A stretch of 64,000 nt of DNA from Eutreptiella sp. 'Long Island Sound 2002' (lineage: Eukaryota; Euglenozoa; Euglenophyceae; Eutreptiales; Eutreptiaceae), in contig OZ038382.1 of assembly GCA_964036045.1 (NCBI GenBank), positions 145,092,961-145,156,960 on the forward strand. Reading direction: 5' to 3'. Every line of letters starts with the position of its first letter. Within the stretch, counting starts at the first letter, position 1. The notes under the pieces are model-generated. The model was not told the origin of the DNA. It saw only the letters and a list, made by a program, of their open reading frames with translations, and did no database searches. The position numbers and the translations under genes were made by a program. Positions 49,216 through 59,944 of this stretch are shown piece by piece.

Positions 49216-49398
49216 TGGCCCCCTGCTGGTGCACCTGATTATTTTTTTTAGTCTGATTGTAGAGGGAAAGAGGGGCTGGGTCATGTGTCACAACAACATT
49301 CTAATTGGTACTGGAACCCAATGCTATCTGTTTTGCTCTGGTTACTAGCCATGAATAAAGTTGCTGTCGCTGGCTTGGGTCTCTCGTACATCTGATCC

Positions 49399-49626
49399 AC
49401 TGGTGGGCTGCCACCAAGCCACGTTTTCAAGGGCAAGCTTTACCTCACGATAGATATTGTTGATGACAGTTTTGTCCCCAAGAACAGGAAGCCTAAACCT
49501 ATTCCACAACCTGCAGCCAAACCTGCTCCGAAGCCTGCCCCAAAGGGGAAGCATGTGCAACTGTTTAAGATGAAGCGCAAGGTTGGAAAGGGTTTCTATT
49601 CCACACCTGTTGACGATGGGCAGTAA
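49399..49626 (+). pseudogene. Lys/Pro-rich ORF end, copy A
   Basis: The open frame after TGA 49396 reads SHVFKGKLYLTIDIVDDSFV, PKNRKPKPIPQPAAKPAPKP and FKMKRKVGKGFYSTPVDDGQ to TAA. The beginning resembles HVFDGKLYFTHDISEEKWIP in the fragment near 52250. It has no ATG and is either a last exon or a transposon fragment. Confidence 0.4.
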
Positions 49627-49879
49627 CTACACGAGGACCATGCAGAATTTTGCCTACACATCGTGTCCTAGTGCCATTTCTGTGAGAATTGTGCTTGGTG
49701 TGGGGAACAAGCAGGTTTTCTATGTGTAGTGTCTTTTTGTGTTGTGCATCTCGCGCAAGCATGGGCTTGTCTAAGCATGAAGACCCTGTGTGACTGTTGT
49801 TTTTTGGACCTGGGCCGTGCTTGCACAAAGGGGGGGGGGGGGGGCACCTGCAGCTCTTTCGCAGGTCTCCTGCTCACAG

Positions 49880-50080
49880 CCATGGGCCATGCCTGGTGAA
49901 TGTGTCAACGACGCAAACATGCAGATGGTGAAACAGATGATGGCCAGCGTGGTGCTGCTGGTCATTGCTTTTGTCGTCTTCGGAATTCGCGTGTCGCTGA
50001 CCCCGATGGTCCAGCCGTGTCATTGGAGGCAGATTGTGTTGCTTGGTGACTCCAATCAGCGGTGGATGTACCATATGATG
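49880..50080 (+). CDS. Exon with type II membrane anchor and GDS motif
   Basis: CTGCTCACAG|CCATGG ... CATATGATG|GTATGTG frames 67 codons in phase 0 with strong splice sites. It reads a short N-terminal part (PWAMPGECVNDANMQMVKQM), a single membrane segment (MASVVLLVIAFVVFGIRVSL) and CHWRQIVLLGDSNQRWMYHM. The GDS motif just after a membrane anchor recalls the PC-esterase/TBL-like and related SGNH families, in which GDS holds the nucleophilic Ser in the Golgi lumen. The DxxH part would lie in later exons, which I did not find. Confidence 0.45.
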
Positions 50081-50301
50081 GTATGTGATGATGCTCCTGT
50101 GGCCTTGGCAGGCGCTGCTGGTCAATCAGCAATTTCCTGAGGTTGAGGTTGTAAACCACAGTAGGTTGTTGCAGACCAGCCCGTGGATAACCAACACGTG
50201 ACATAGTCATGGGGGGCGTACTGCGTGCTGTGCGAGCGCTGTGCACAAAGTTTGTACAGGACCATTCCCAAGCTGCATAGTAGTGCGTAGTACCAGTAAC
50301 A

Positions 50302-50661
50302 ATGAGCTTTGTTATGCATTTATATGAGTTGCTTGCATGCCTTGCCCTCATTTCTGGTGCATTTGTGTGTGTTGTTGTGCATGTCACTCAAAAAGGGTAC
50401 CCCTTTTGGTGCTATGGTGATACATTGGGGTCCCCTGACTGGCCACTTTCTAGTTGGGGATATAGATTGGACCTCTTTGCTCCTCCTCCTATGCCCCCTG
50501 TGCCACAGAAAAAGGTGAAGGGAGAGAAGGCATTGCCAAGTGTGCCCCCTGTTGGTACTCGGAGTGCTGTCCCTCGTGAAACAGACCTGTTGGAGGCAGG
50601 AGATTGGTTGACGGACAAGGATACCTTGTGTTGGTTGAACCAAGAGCCGTTGAGGTGTTGA
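50302..50661 (+). CDS. Small ORF with N-terminal signal anchor, unknown
   Basis: A 119-residue ORF from a well-placed ATG (AACAATGAG). Residues 7-28 are hydrophobic (LYELLACLALISGAFVCVVV), then a Trp/Pro-rich luminal-type region (GYPFWCYGDTLGSPDWPLSS), a Pro/Lys linker (PPVPQKKVKGEKALPSVPPV) and GDWLTDKDTLCWLN near the end. It may be a separate gene or an exon related to the preceding membrane-anchored exon. No family recognised. Confidence 0.35.
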   Translation: MSFVMHLYELLACLALISGAFVCVVVHVTQKGYPFWCYGDTLGSPDWPLSSWGYRLDLFAPPPMPPVPQKKVKGEKALPSVPPVGTRSAVPRETDLLEAGDWLTDKDTLCWLNQEPLRC

Positions 50662-51379
50662 GGTTACAATTCGGGGCCTTGGGTGGCTTGGGGGATGGGG
50701 GTGGGGTGAAACATGACGCTGTCCAACAGTGTGGGATGTAGTATGGTCTGTATAGGCAAGAATGTTGCCAGATGTAGGAAAAATCCCCAATTTCTCCTTG
50801 TCATGTGCGTGCTGTGCCCAGCCCCATGACATGCACACCCCCATGGAGCTTGTCCCCCATGGAGTTTGTGTGGATGTGCATGATTTGGGTCAGCCGGACT
50901 GCGGACGAAAATTGCAATCTCCAATCTGAAACATCTTGTGACAAAACTAGGTTCCCCCACCCCGTTGTGCCGATGGCATGTGATCTCAACAACATGAGGT
51001 ATGGTTTCTGCAAATTTTAGAGCAATGATTATTGCGGTCCTGACATTTGGTTGGAATAGAAGTCGGTACACGTGTGCTGATTTGGCATGGTTTGCTGGCT
51101 GGGAACCCGAATTTTTGGCCTTGGTGCAGCTGTCTGGTGTGGTACCCTCCCCCCCTTGAAATCTTCCTCCCCTCCTGCCACCCCCCTCCAAGGGGTGAGA
51201 CTGTCACTTCACTGTTTTGCTCGGCAATATCTATTGCGATGGTTTGGTTTCCCCATCTGTCACACACAGGTTATTGCATTGCTTTCCCATTCCTTCAAAT
51301 CAGTCACCTGTGTGTATTCTGTGATATTCTCTCTCCAAAGGCGGTGTGCATAGTGTGGTGTCCCTTTTTTAGACGCAAG

Positions 51380-51650
51380 ATGTTTTCTCTTGGTGACGGT
51401 GTATGGTACCACTCACGCACACTTGGTGCACATGTGTTCGCCACTGTAGTGGGGCCTTCACCAAATGGGCTGCAGTTTTTCCACATTCGGTACATACGCC
51501 CTAGTGGCGTCAAGTGGATAATGAGAGTGCTCAACTCTCAAGGCTCAAGGCTGTGGTGTTTGCATCACCCAAGTCTCTAGAGTCGCTGGACAAATCCCCC
51601 CATCGCGCAACCTCAAACGCTGGCACAGCCCATATAGCCCATTGTGGTGG
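51380..51650 (+). pseudogene. Transposon-type barrel (SH3/chromo-like) fragment
   Basis: MFSLGDGVWYHSRTLGAHVF, ATVVGPSPNGLQFFHIRYIR and PSG are in one frame; the continuation DNESAQLSRLKAVVFASPKS is in another, so one frameshift near 51510 breaks it. The GD.V.YHS.....ATVVG pattern is typical of small beta-barrel tails of retroelement proteins. This is family-level inference only. Confidence 0.4.
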
Positions 51651-51769
51651 CAAATGTGAACCGGAAGCGCTGCTTGCAATCCACATTGGATGCCTTCTTG
51701 AAGCCCAATCCCATTGTCACGGACAACGGTACCAACAACATTGTGCATTTGATGGGCAGTCCCATTCAG
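51639..51769 (+). CDS. Exon-like block with PIP-box-like motif
   Basis: CATATAG|CCCATT ... CCCATTCAG|GTCCTC frames VANVNRKRCLQSTLDAFLKP and NPIVTDNGTNNIVHLMGSPI. QSTLDAFL fits the PCNA-interacting consensus Q-x-x-L-x-x-F-aromatic/aliphatic, next to a basic NRKR. Flanking exons are not identified. Confidence 0.3.
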
Positions 51770-52008
51770 GTCCTCCCCCCCCCCCCCAGCCAAAACCAAA
51801 TTAACTTATTTTTGGCTGAGATGTGGAGGAGCAATTCGGTGCATGGTTGCTCCCTATTTTGGAGAGACTTTCTGACGACCTTGTATCTGCCCCTAAGCGG
51901 TGGTTGATGGTCATTTGAATCCAGGATGCTTGGGAGCGAATTTCTGATTAAATAACCCTGGGTGACATTGACACGGCATATTTTCCAAAGAGACTAAAAC
52001 TTTGAGAT

Positions 52009-52400
52009 TTGGAAGATATGGCATATTTTTCATGCACACACGATGCCCCCCCCCCCACAAAATTTTCATCTTCATCTTTGAATTCCTCATTATTGGGTTC
52101 CACATCTAGTGATGATCAATCACGACGAGAGGACTCCAATGTGGACTCCATGCCTTCAAGCAGTGAGGAGGAATCAAGTGAGTGTGATCGCGAGGTGATG
52201 TGGGAGTATGATGGGCAAAGAGTGCACTTGGGGTTTGGGGCTTGGGGCATGTGTTTGATGGAAAATTGTATTTCACTCATGATATATCTGAGGAAAAGTG
52301 GATCCCTAAGGTTTTGGCACCCCAAAAGAAAACGGTGGCTGCCCCCAAGGCAAGAGCAAAGTAAGCCCCCAAACAGGCTTGTCCGGATGCGCAACTGGGC
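52009..52400 (+). pseudogene. Ser/acid-rich ORF and Lys-rich fragment, copy B
   Basis: The frame reads SLNSSLLGSTSSDDQSRRED, SMPSSSEEESSECDREVMWE and YDGQRVHLGFG. It then continues in another frame as HVFDGKLYFTHDISEEKWIP and APQKKTVAAPKARAK, which parallels 49427-49540. A frameshift near 52235 and a stop near 52362 break it. Confidence 0.4.
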
Positions 52401-53269
52401 GCTCAACGAGTTGCCAAAGCCTGGTGCCGCACACCCTGTGCCTGTTATACAAACTAAACATGTGCAACAGTTCAACTTGTACTATTCTCGTAGCCCCCCC
52501 CCCCCCCGTTGTCCACCCCCCTTGGGGGGGGCGGGGCGTCACTTGGCTCATGAACAATAACAAAAATCAATAGGAAATCATAGGCACCAAAGGTGCCAAA
52601 GAAAAATTTTAGTTGGGTATACTAGAATTTAGGTTAGTGTTGTGTGGTGTCCGCCCCCCCTCCCCACCGGGAAACCGTCCTTTGGTGACCGTCCCCATGG
52701 GGGGGGAGGGTACCCAGGAATTCTTTACCGTTCCTTTCGACCCCCAACAACGTTCGTATTATGTATTACATGAATCACATTGGCAGCGAAGCAATGCAAA
52801 AGTCGCTTCACCTATCCTCTATTTGCTTGCATTAGTGGAGGGTATCACATATTGCCTTGAAATACCCTTGCAATCCCCCTCCCCCCCCCAGGGGGGGGGA
52901 GACCATTACTTGGCGACGCCCCCCATGGGGAAGACCGTCGCGCGTTCGGGAGGGGGAGGGGCAGACCGTCGCGCACTATTGGGGGATATTTCAAGGAGGG
53001 GCAAGGTATGATGCTCCAATCCCACTTCATTTTCTGGCACAATATTGGGGTTTGGACGAATGTAGTTGCAGCAACTATTTCGTGACATATTGCATTTTCC
53101 TCATTTTTATATGCCGAAAGGTCTTGTCACATGAAAATTGATCATGCGTGCAAATGGGTTGGCCATCGAGGGGATGTGCGCCAGCCGGCTGTGCCCTCAG
53201 CCTGCAAGGGCGTGGGTGAAGGGAGTGCTAGAGGTGATAGAGGGTGCATCTCCTCCTCATATTCCTCTT

Positions 53270-53335
53270 GCTGCGGGGTTCGAACTAGCGACTCTAGAGT
53301 GGCAGGCGGCTGCGCTGCCACTGCACTAGGAGGCC
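53270..53335 (-). repeat. tRNA-derived SINE head
   Basis: On the minus strand an A box TAGTGCAGTGG (53328-53318) and a B box AGTTCGAACCC (53286-53276) are 31 nt apart, the spacing of a tRNA-type polymerase III promoter. The anticodon arm and acceptor stem do not pair, so this is a SINE head or a decayed tRNA copy and not a working tRNA. A GAGGAGG-rich unrelated body follows. Confidence 0.55.
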
Positions 53336-53339
53336 AAAA

Positions 53340-54590
53340 CCTGACCCTACGGTCGGCAGTTTTCATGGAAGCAACTGATAGGCATGACAGGTCACCACAG
53401 TCTAGAATAATGAACACTGAGGCTGGGCCTACCGCCCCCTCACACGTCAAACGGGCCATTACAACGCCCAGTGCCTAGGTTTGTTATATGTGCTGAAACT
53501 TCAACCTGTCACTGTCACAGGTAAGGCCGAATGAGTGCCATGAGTAGCAGCCCGGAGGCAATGGATGTGGTAGTAAACAGCTCACAACAAGCGCTTTAGG
53601 AATGGGTTCAGGTGCTGATGAGCGGTGACCAGGTAGACACAATGCAGCGCCCATTGTAGCAGCCGCAGAGCAGTCCGCATATACATACGATAGTACCCCA
53701 ACCAAAAAGGGGACACGAGCAATTGTGTGTTGATGTCACTATTGGACTAAGGGCTGACACTGTCTATGGCGGGGACATTCACTCAATCGGAACCGACCAT
53801 TGTTACCGGTGGGTCCACACCTGACCTTTTGCCCCCACCCCAAAAAAATAATGGTGCACCAATATTAAGGGGTGTTTAAGATCATGCTAGCCCCTCCAGC
53901 CCACAGCCCCGTTTTTTTTCTCCAACCCCCCCTCCCCCAGGGTTTTTTCTCCATCCCTGTTTCTCCCCTAGGGTGTTTCCCATTTCCCCCTGTTTTTCCG
54001 TTCTTCCCCATGTTCCGCTGTTTTCCTCAGTGTTGTCCATTTCCGGCAATTGCAAGTGCCTGTGGGAGTGTATCCCAGAAACATGGGGGTAGTTGCTGCT
54101 GTTTTCGGTCCTGTGTTTTGAGCAGTAACGGAATCTGTTGCTCCTCCATGCCTCTCAGGTTTACATTTTATCACACCATCATATTCAGGATGGTCAATTT
54201 GGCCACAGGAATTTCAGGTGTGCAGATTGCACGCTACTCTGCTGCGCTGACATGGACCCACTGAACATCATCATATCCAAGTAACGGTTGTAGGCAGTTG
54301 TGCATCTCCTGTCTGTCTGTGGTTTCAAGAATCTTTTCTTGAATTACAGACGAGTGAAGGCCTCGCTGGAATTCCACGTCCCGATGCTTCGCTGTGTGTG
54401 TCAAGAGGTCTTTGTTGCCTCAAGAAGGGGCCCATTTTAATTTGTTTGGGCTCTGCTTGGTCGCTTTGAGGTCTCCTGGGTCATTTTTGGACCGGTTGGC
54501 CATCTGGTTTGTCTTCAGCATGAAACCTTTTAGGAGACACTCACGCTTACACTAGGCACTGCCATGGCCTGATGGGCTGCATTTACAAAG
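53340..54590. other. No supported gene
   Basis: Short frames, C/T-rich at 53900-54060. Nothing recognised. Confidence 0.4.
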
Positions 54591-54715
54591 ATACCCCCCT
54601 TGCAAGAATAACGCCCTCGTCAGAGCAACAGTAGGCGTTGTTTCCGCAATATTTAGCCACAGCTTGCAAGACCAAAATAGGCTGACCTGTTTCCGCAATT
54701 TTTAGAGCTGCCGCT
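54590..54715. repeat. Dispersed repeat (AACGCC...GGCGTT family)
   Basis: CCCTTGCAAGAATAACGCCC, TCGTCAGAGCAACAGTAGGC, GTTGTTTCCGCAA, then GGCTGACCTGTTTCCGCAAT. The two halves recur in swapped order at 62195-62380. The layout CCCTTG...AACGCC...CAACAGTAGGCGTT echoes the 42.46-kb element. Confidence 0.5.
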
Positions 54716-54727
54716 GGGTGGCAGGAC

Positions 54728-54922
54728 ATGCATGGGGATGAAGAGACGTACTTTGTCTCTCGGGCTGACATGCTCCAGCAACTAGAATCACTGGCGGCGC
54801 ACTGGACTACGGTCTGGCAGCGACACCTGCAGCAGCGCCTGCTGCATGCCGCTCCAATAGTTGATTTTCTGAGTGGTTACTGTCCCCCAGTGGCTGCTGG
54901 GGGCAGGCCGCTGTTGCCTTAC
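54728..54922 (+). pseudogene. LINE C-terminal fragment
   Basis: SRADMLQQLESLAAHWTTVW, LLHAAPIVDFLSGYCPPVAA and RPLLPY correspond to GEMVRMLEGLAAHCVTQWQQ ... LLHVAPMADFLGGFFPLAPA ... APLWPY at 60800-60950. It stops at TAG 54923. GC-rich sequence to about 55440 may be more of the same copy. Confidence 0.55.
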
Positions 54923-54929
54923 TAGTGGC

Positions 54930-56290
54930 TACCAAGGGCGCCGCGCAGAGCGCAGGCTGCAGGGGCAGTGCCAGTGCTGGCATCGGCATCGCCTTCATCA
55001 CCATCGCCATCAACAGCATCAGCGGACCACACCTGCCATGCACGGCGGGGTCTCGGCAAGGGCAGGGGTCAATGAGCGGACTCTGCCCATTGCACGGAGC
55101 GCCATCCTGCGGCCGCTGCTGGTTGACCAGCCATGGTGTGGGGCACCCGCTGCAGGGGGGCGGGGCAGGCGAGCGGGACAGTACGTCTCCCGGCTGGGAC
55201 TCCGCCGACTGGCTCCAGACGACACGGTTGCTGCGGCCAGGGGCATGGAAGGATGGCTTCGGCGACCTCAGCTGGAAGAGGGCGCGGAGACACGTCAATG
55301 CTGGAAGCTCGTAGAGCCACCACGAAAAGTGGCAAGAGTGGAGCGAGCCATAGGGGTGGCCCGTGCCACTGCCACCACCGCTGCTGGGACTAGATGCCAC
55401 CCCCCTCACCTACCCCCGACTCCCGTGTGCCACGCGTATACTAAGTACTTGCGGTGAGTTGTTGGGTAGGTACCCACGGGCTTTGTCCAATATCGATTTG
55501 CAGCTGGGCATCTATAAGAAGGGATCGAATTTTCTGGTACCATCTTGCGGGCAGATTAAACCTGGCTCTAGCCTCAACCGTCTATATGCCAGGGTAGTGC
55601 ATGATGATGTAATGTGCAGGGCAGAAGCTACCAACGCCTCGGGTGCATGCTCCTATGCATACCGCAGGGAAATGTCCCCACGATTCCTGTCTCTCATTGT
55701 CTGAGCGGCCATGTATCCACCCTATGTGCCTCTGCGGAGGCCCATATTGTGGAAGGCGACAAGAGCGGTGCCTTCGATCGTCCTGTTCGCCAGGATGTGG
55801 CGGCTCTGTCACGAGTCTGGCCTGGCCGCTGTGACTATGGCACCTGGGCTGATGCCTTCTATGCGAGATACATGGTCCACCTGCGGACAGTGCAGGGGCT
55901 TGCCGTAGCAGTGATTCCTCAATTAGGTTACTCATAGGGCTGTACACTCGTGGCCACGGCCTTCTCCGATGTCGGCAAATTCCGTAACAGAGGCTTGCAG
56001 GTGATGGGAGAGGGGTGGTGGATAATGTTAGGGGTCCCTCTTTTTGAGTACCGCTTCTGCGATGACCGCCGCTGGCTTGGGTAATTTGCCCGAGAGGTTG
56101 CGTAGGTCGTGACGCGCGCCCATCTGCTGTTGCAAGCAACATGCGCCCCGAGTAACCACTGAACCTTGTCTCAACTTTTGTTTGCATCTCCACTTAGGCA
56201 GTTTTTTTGTCTTTGTCTTTTTTTATAACTGCCATGGACGGGCATGATATGCAACCAGGTCCCAACTTGGAACCAAGCTAGCCTCGCAGG
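54930..56290. other. No supported gene
   Basis: GC-rich part of the LINE fragment, then unassigned sequence. A coding-like piece (VPLRRPILWKATRAVPSIVL, 55732-55800) has no context. Confidence 0.35.
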
Positions 56291-56541
56291 CCACAGAAAT
56301 TCAGCAACTTCGCGAGCAGTGCGCCAGTGCGTCCGTGAAGGAGGGCCGTGCCCTTCCAGCCCTAAGTATTCCCGAGATCAACAAGGCCCCGGAGCGCTGC
56401 CAGCTGACTCAGTGGATGCGGCTCATGCTGTCCATTTTCAAGGCGTACTTCCGAGTCCGGGCAGGCGAAGTCGGTGAGATACCACACCCGGTTAAGTTCA
56501 AGGGTCAGGTGGCCAACGACATGATGGACCCGGGTGAATAG
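56290..56541 (+). pseudogene. Unrecognised ORF fragment
   Basis: VKEGRALPALSIPEINKAPE, RCQLTQWMRLMLSIFKAYFR and VGEIPHPVKFKGQVANDMMD stop at 56541; pieces such as YPYFDKTLEALGDSFFWRSV continue in another frame to about 56700. It is protein-like, perhaps a structural ORF of a retroelement, but not assigned. Confidence 0.35.
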
Positions 56542-56779
56542 CTGGCGTGGTGCACATGGAACTGCGTCAAGTAGTCGCAGTCGGCATACACCAGGTGTTA
56601 TGCATGTTTGGCGGGGAGTGCAAAGCTGGCTGCAGATCAATACCCTTATTTCGACAAAACCCTAGAAGCGCTTGGAGACAGCTTCTTCTGGAGGAGTGTC
56701 AAGTCCCGAGAAGTGGGGGGTGTCTTACAATGACAAACACCCCAAGGTGAGTGGATTCCCGTTGACTCCCCACCAACTA

Positions 56780-57319
56780 GGGAATGCTAGCGCTGCGCCC
56801 AAAGGGGCACGCGCCATTGGCATTTCCAGTGCCCCCACTGGTCCTGACAAGACACCCTCGGGCCCGAGCCCGAGGTCTCCGGGGCTGGGGACCCTGGCGC
56901 GGCCACAATGCTCCGGGGCGTCCACAATCCCGTAGACGGCCTGTATGTGGAGTACTGCTACCCCTTACGCCACCGCCATCTGCACATGCAGCCACCGTGT
57001 CGAGTACTCGACACGGTGGAGGTGGTGCGTGAGCCGGTCCGCTGACTCTGTCTTGGGCCCGTCCCCCGCGCCGGAATACCCATTTTGATGATGACAGCCA
57101 CACCGCCCGGCGGGGCATCCCAAATCCCCCCACCTTTTGACGGAAGCGGGGCCACTCAGAACACTTGCCAGCTTGATGCCGCAAGAGACCCGTTAGCGCA
57201 CGTTGTCCCTGCCGCGTGAGTCGCGTCTCCACCGGGATGGCTACATCCACCTCCCATGAGGCGACCTCCTCCAGGCGGGACCTCAGGGCGGTCACGTTGG
57301 AGATCGCGATGCGCATCAC
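56780..57319 (-). pseudogene. LINE AP-endonuclease domain (inverted 5' part)
   Basis: On the minus strand MRIAISNVTALRSRLEEVAS, WEVDVAIPVETRLTRQGQRA and LTGLLRHQAGKCSEWPRF, with GGVAVIIKMGIPARG in a second frame, match the start of an exonuclease-endonuclease-phosphatase fold: the N of SNVT, the catalytic E of VETRLT and the GGVA strand. Such domains nick target DNA for LINE integration. Frame changes near 57140 and beyond break it. Confidence 0.6.
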
Positions 57320-57639
57320 AACATCTGCTGCGACTCCGCGGCCTCCTCATCACCGCCCGGATCCTGCCCGCTTTGCGCTCCGTCGGCACCGGGGCGTTGT
57401 GGTACATGTCCTCCTCATCCTTGTCCTCGCCCTTGTCCCGTTTCCGTTTGCGTCGACGTCAATGGGCTCGTTGTGTGCACCCGGCGCCGTGGGCGGCGCT
57501 GCATCTGGTGCATTTGGGTCACTTTGGGCAGGGTCTGTCGGCACCAAATGGTCCCGCTTCCCAAAAGCCCTGTATTGTGGCCGCTTGGACTCACGCGTGA
57601 CCCTTTGCCACACTCGATGGGGCAGGCGCGAGTCTGTGG

Positions 57640-58040
57640 ACCGGATGTAGTGCCCCTGCCTATCCCCCGGACACCCTGCAGCACCAAATTGGAAATAGGG
57701 CGCCCGAGCCCAGTGGCGGTCACGTGCACACAGGATTGCACCGTAATGCTAGCTGAATTCCGTGGCCCAAAGACGTGGGCGAGCTCCTTGCGCACATTGG
57801 CGTACACCCCATTAGGGAGCATGAATGCAGGCTCATCCCCCCCCCCCCCCCCCCGCACACGGACCTCGGTCTTGGTTGCTAGGGCGTCCGCCCCAAGCAA
57901 AGATGCCATGGCGTTGGCCAAGTCCCTTGTGGGGGAGCGCCCCCAGGTTCGCACCCCGACCCTGCCCAGTGAATCCCCCCAGCTCAGGCCTGCCAGACTG
58001 CCAGATACCTCGCTGCAGCTTCCGCCAGTACTCCTAGAGA
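57640..58040 (-). pseudogene. LINE N-terminal region (inverted 5' part)
   Basis: The minus-strand frame reads TRDLANAMASLLGADALATK, a G-run, PAFMLPNGVYANVRKELAHV and SCVHVTATGLGRPISNLVLQ. It lies upstream of the endonuclease in the minus direction and starts just where the plus-strand RT begins, so it is taken as the ORF part preceding the endonuclease. No named domain. Confidence 0.4.
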
Positions 58041-58059
58041 GGCCACTGTCTACCAGTGA

Positions 58060-59940
58060 GTGCGGGGGGACATTCCCACTCCCCCGGTGGTCTTCTCCCC
58101 CAAGAGGACAGGACGGCCACAACGCACATCCCGGAAATGGACGCCCTCCTGCCACGTGCTTGGGGGCCCATTAACCGCAAGTACGCTGACCGCCCACAAC
58201 CGGACGTAGACCTCTTCATGGAGGCTTATGGACACCACCTCCGCTGTGTGCCAATGTTGACCGCCCCCCTCACAAGAGAGCGACTCTCGCGACGGGCCAG
58301 GGCCATGAAGCCCTCCGCGCTGGGGGCGCTGCACGACTTGCGGGCGCTGCCGCCAAACCTGATGGACTGGCTGGCGGCGCTCCTCGGCTTCGTGGAAAGG
58401 ACAGGGAGGTGGCCGGGTGCCCTCACCCGTGCGTACACTGCGCCAATACCCAAGGAGGGGCCACCCGGGGCCCTCAACACCCGCCCCCTGACTGTCTTGT
58501 CCATTGTCTATCGCCTCCGGGCCGGGGTACGGCTTCAGGAGGCGATGGCATGGCAGGAGCGCCGGGCGCACCCCCTGGCCTTTGGTTTCCGGTCGGCACG
58601 CAGCACAGCCGATGGGGCAGCCGTGACCCAACTGCTCTTGGAGCTGGGGCGCCTCAAGGGGTAGCCGGTGTCGGGGATGGGGCTAGACTACCGAAAGTGC
58701 TTTGACTAGATGACCTGATGAGGCATCGTGTTCGAGGTCAGCACGCGACTGAGTTGGGACGCTAAGGTACTGGCGGCCCTATAGGCGATGTGCTGCCAGC
58801 TTGTCCGGGCCTTCAAGCTGCCGGTGGCCTTGGCAACTCGTGGCGGGCCACCAACGGGATTCTGTAGGGGCGCCCTTTGTCGGTTATCCTCGTCAACACC
58901 CTAATGGGGGTCTGGAAGGCGGAGCTGGACAACCTTCGCGAGCAGGTGGTGGTCGTCAAGAGTCATCCCCCCCCCCTGCACAACCTTGGCTGCAGATGAC
59001 TCAACTTCAGTGGTGCTTGAGCGGCAAGGACCAGGAAGGGCGGACATTGGGGCCGGGGGCTATGCGGACGACACGGAGGTGGTTGCACCCAGTGCGGCGG
59101 CACTGCGGCGCACAGTGCTAGCCACCGAGAAGTGCCTCTAGCTGACTAGGCGGGACGTGAATGCGGGCAAGTCCACGGTGTGGACCTTGGATAGTGACGT
59201 TGGTCAGCCAATCCAGCTACTGGGGATGCCCATCCCGGAGGACACGGAATTCCGGCGCCTAGGCATCGGCATCCGGGTCCCCCCAGCAAGGGGGACGGGT
59301 CCTTTGCTTAAGGACCATATCACCGAGGAGCCAGCATGCTGCGGCGCATGCCGCAAATCACCTCCCTTCAGCGGCGCTCCACGGTGGCAGGTTTGCTTGC
59401 CATGGTGGCGGCACATGGTGTGCAGCTAGCTGACACTGCGGACATCGGCCTGGCGCAGCTAGAGACCCAAACAGTCCGCGCCATTTGGGGTCCCACCAGG
59501 CCCAGCAGGGCCATGGAGGTGGTGTTTAGCCTCCTCCCGCCTGGCCATTGTACGTCCCCTGTCATGCGTACCAAGTACGAGAGGTTGGTCTGGATGGCCC
59601 AACTGGGTCCTCATGCAGGCCATGTGGGAATGCAAGGATGCACCCCCGCTGCATGGGCCCGCAGGACGCGCGGTCCGCATGGCCAGGCCCCTGGGATGGG
59701 CCCCCCTAGGGGTATGGTGGCGTTGGTGCGTCCCGGGGCAGGGCGGGCCGCTGGACCTCGTGGTAGAGGACTGGGCCTTGTTGCGGCACCGCATACGGGA
59801 GTCGCTGTGACGGGCGGCCATTCTACAATTAGAGGCGTGGCGGCCACAGACGTTTGGGGGGCTGGCGGGGACCATTGACCGGCGGGCACGTTGGACGGGC
59901 CTCGCACGCTTCCACGGGGAGACCGAGCTCTCCATCTTGC
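58060..59940 (+). pseudogene. LINE reverse transcriptase
   Basis: Plus-strand blocks: LLPRAWGPINRKYADRPQPD, ALTRAYTAPIPKEGPPGALN, TRPLTVLSIVYRLRAGVRLQ, HPLAFGFRSARSTADGAAVT (frame open to TAG 58662), GLDYRKCFD in the same frame (58680), the active site YADD at 59061-59072 (GYADDTEVVAPSAAALRRTV), and the thumb MLRRMPQITSLQRRSTVAGL ... LETQTVRAIWGPTRPSRAME (59336-59510). These are the RT motifs of non-LTR elements in order. Several stops and frame changes make it non-functional. Confidence 0.75.
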
Positions 59941-59944
59941 AGGC

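Noticed and set aside
53270-53335. Functional tRNA gene
   Set aside because: A and B boxes are present but anticodon and acceptor stems do not pair.
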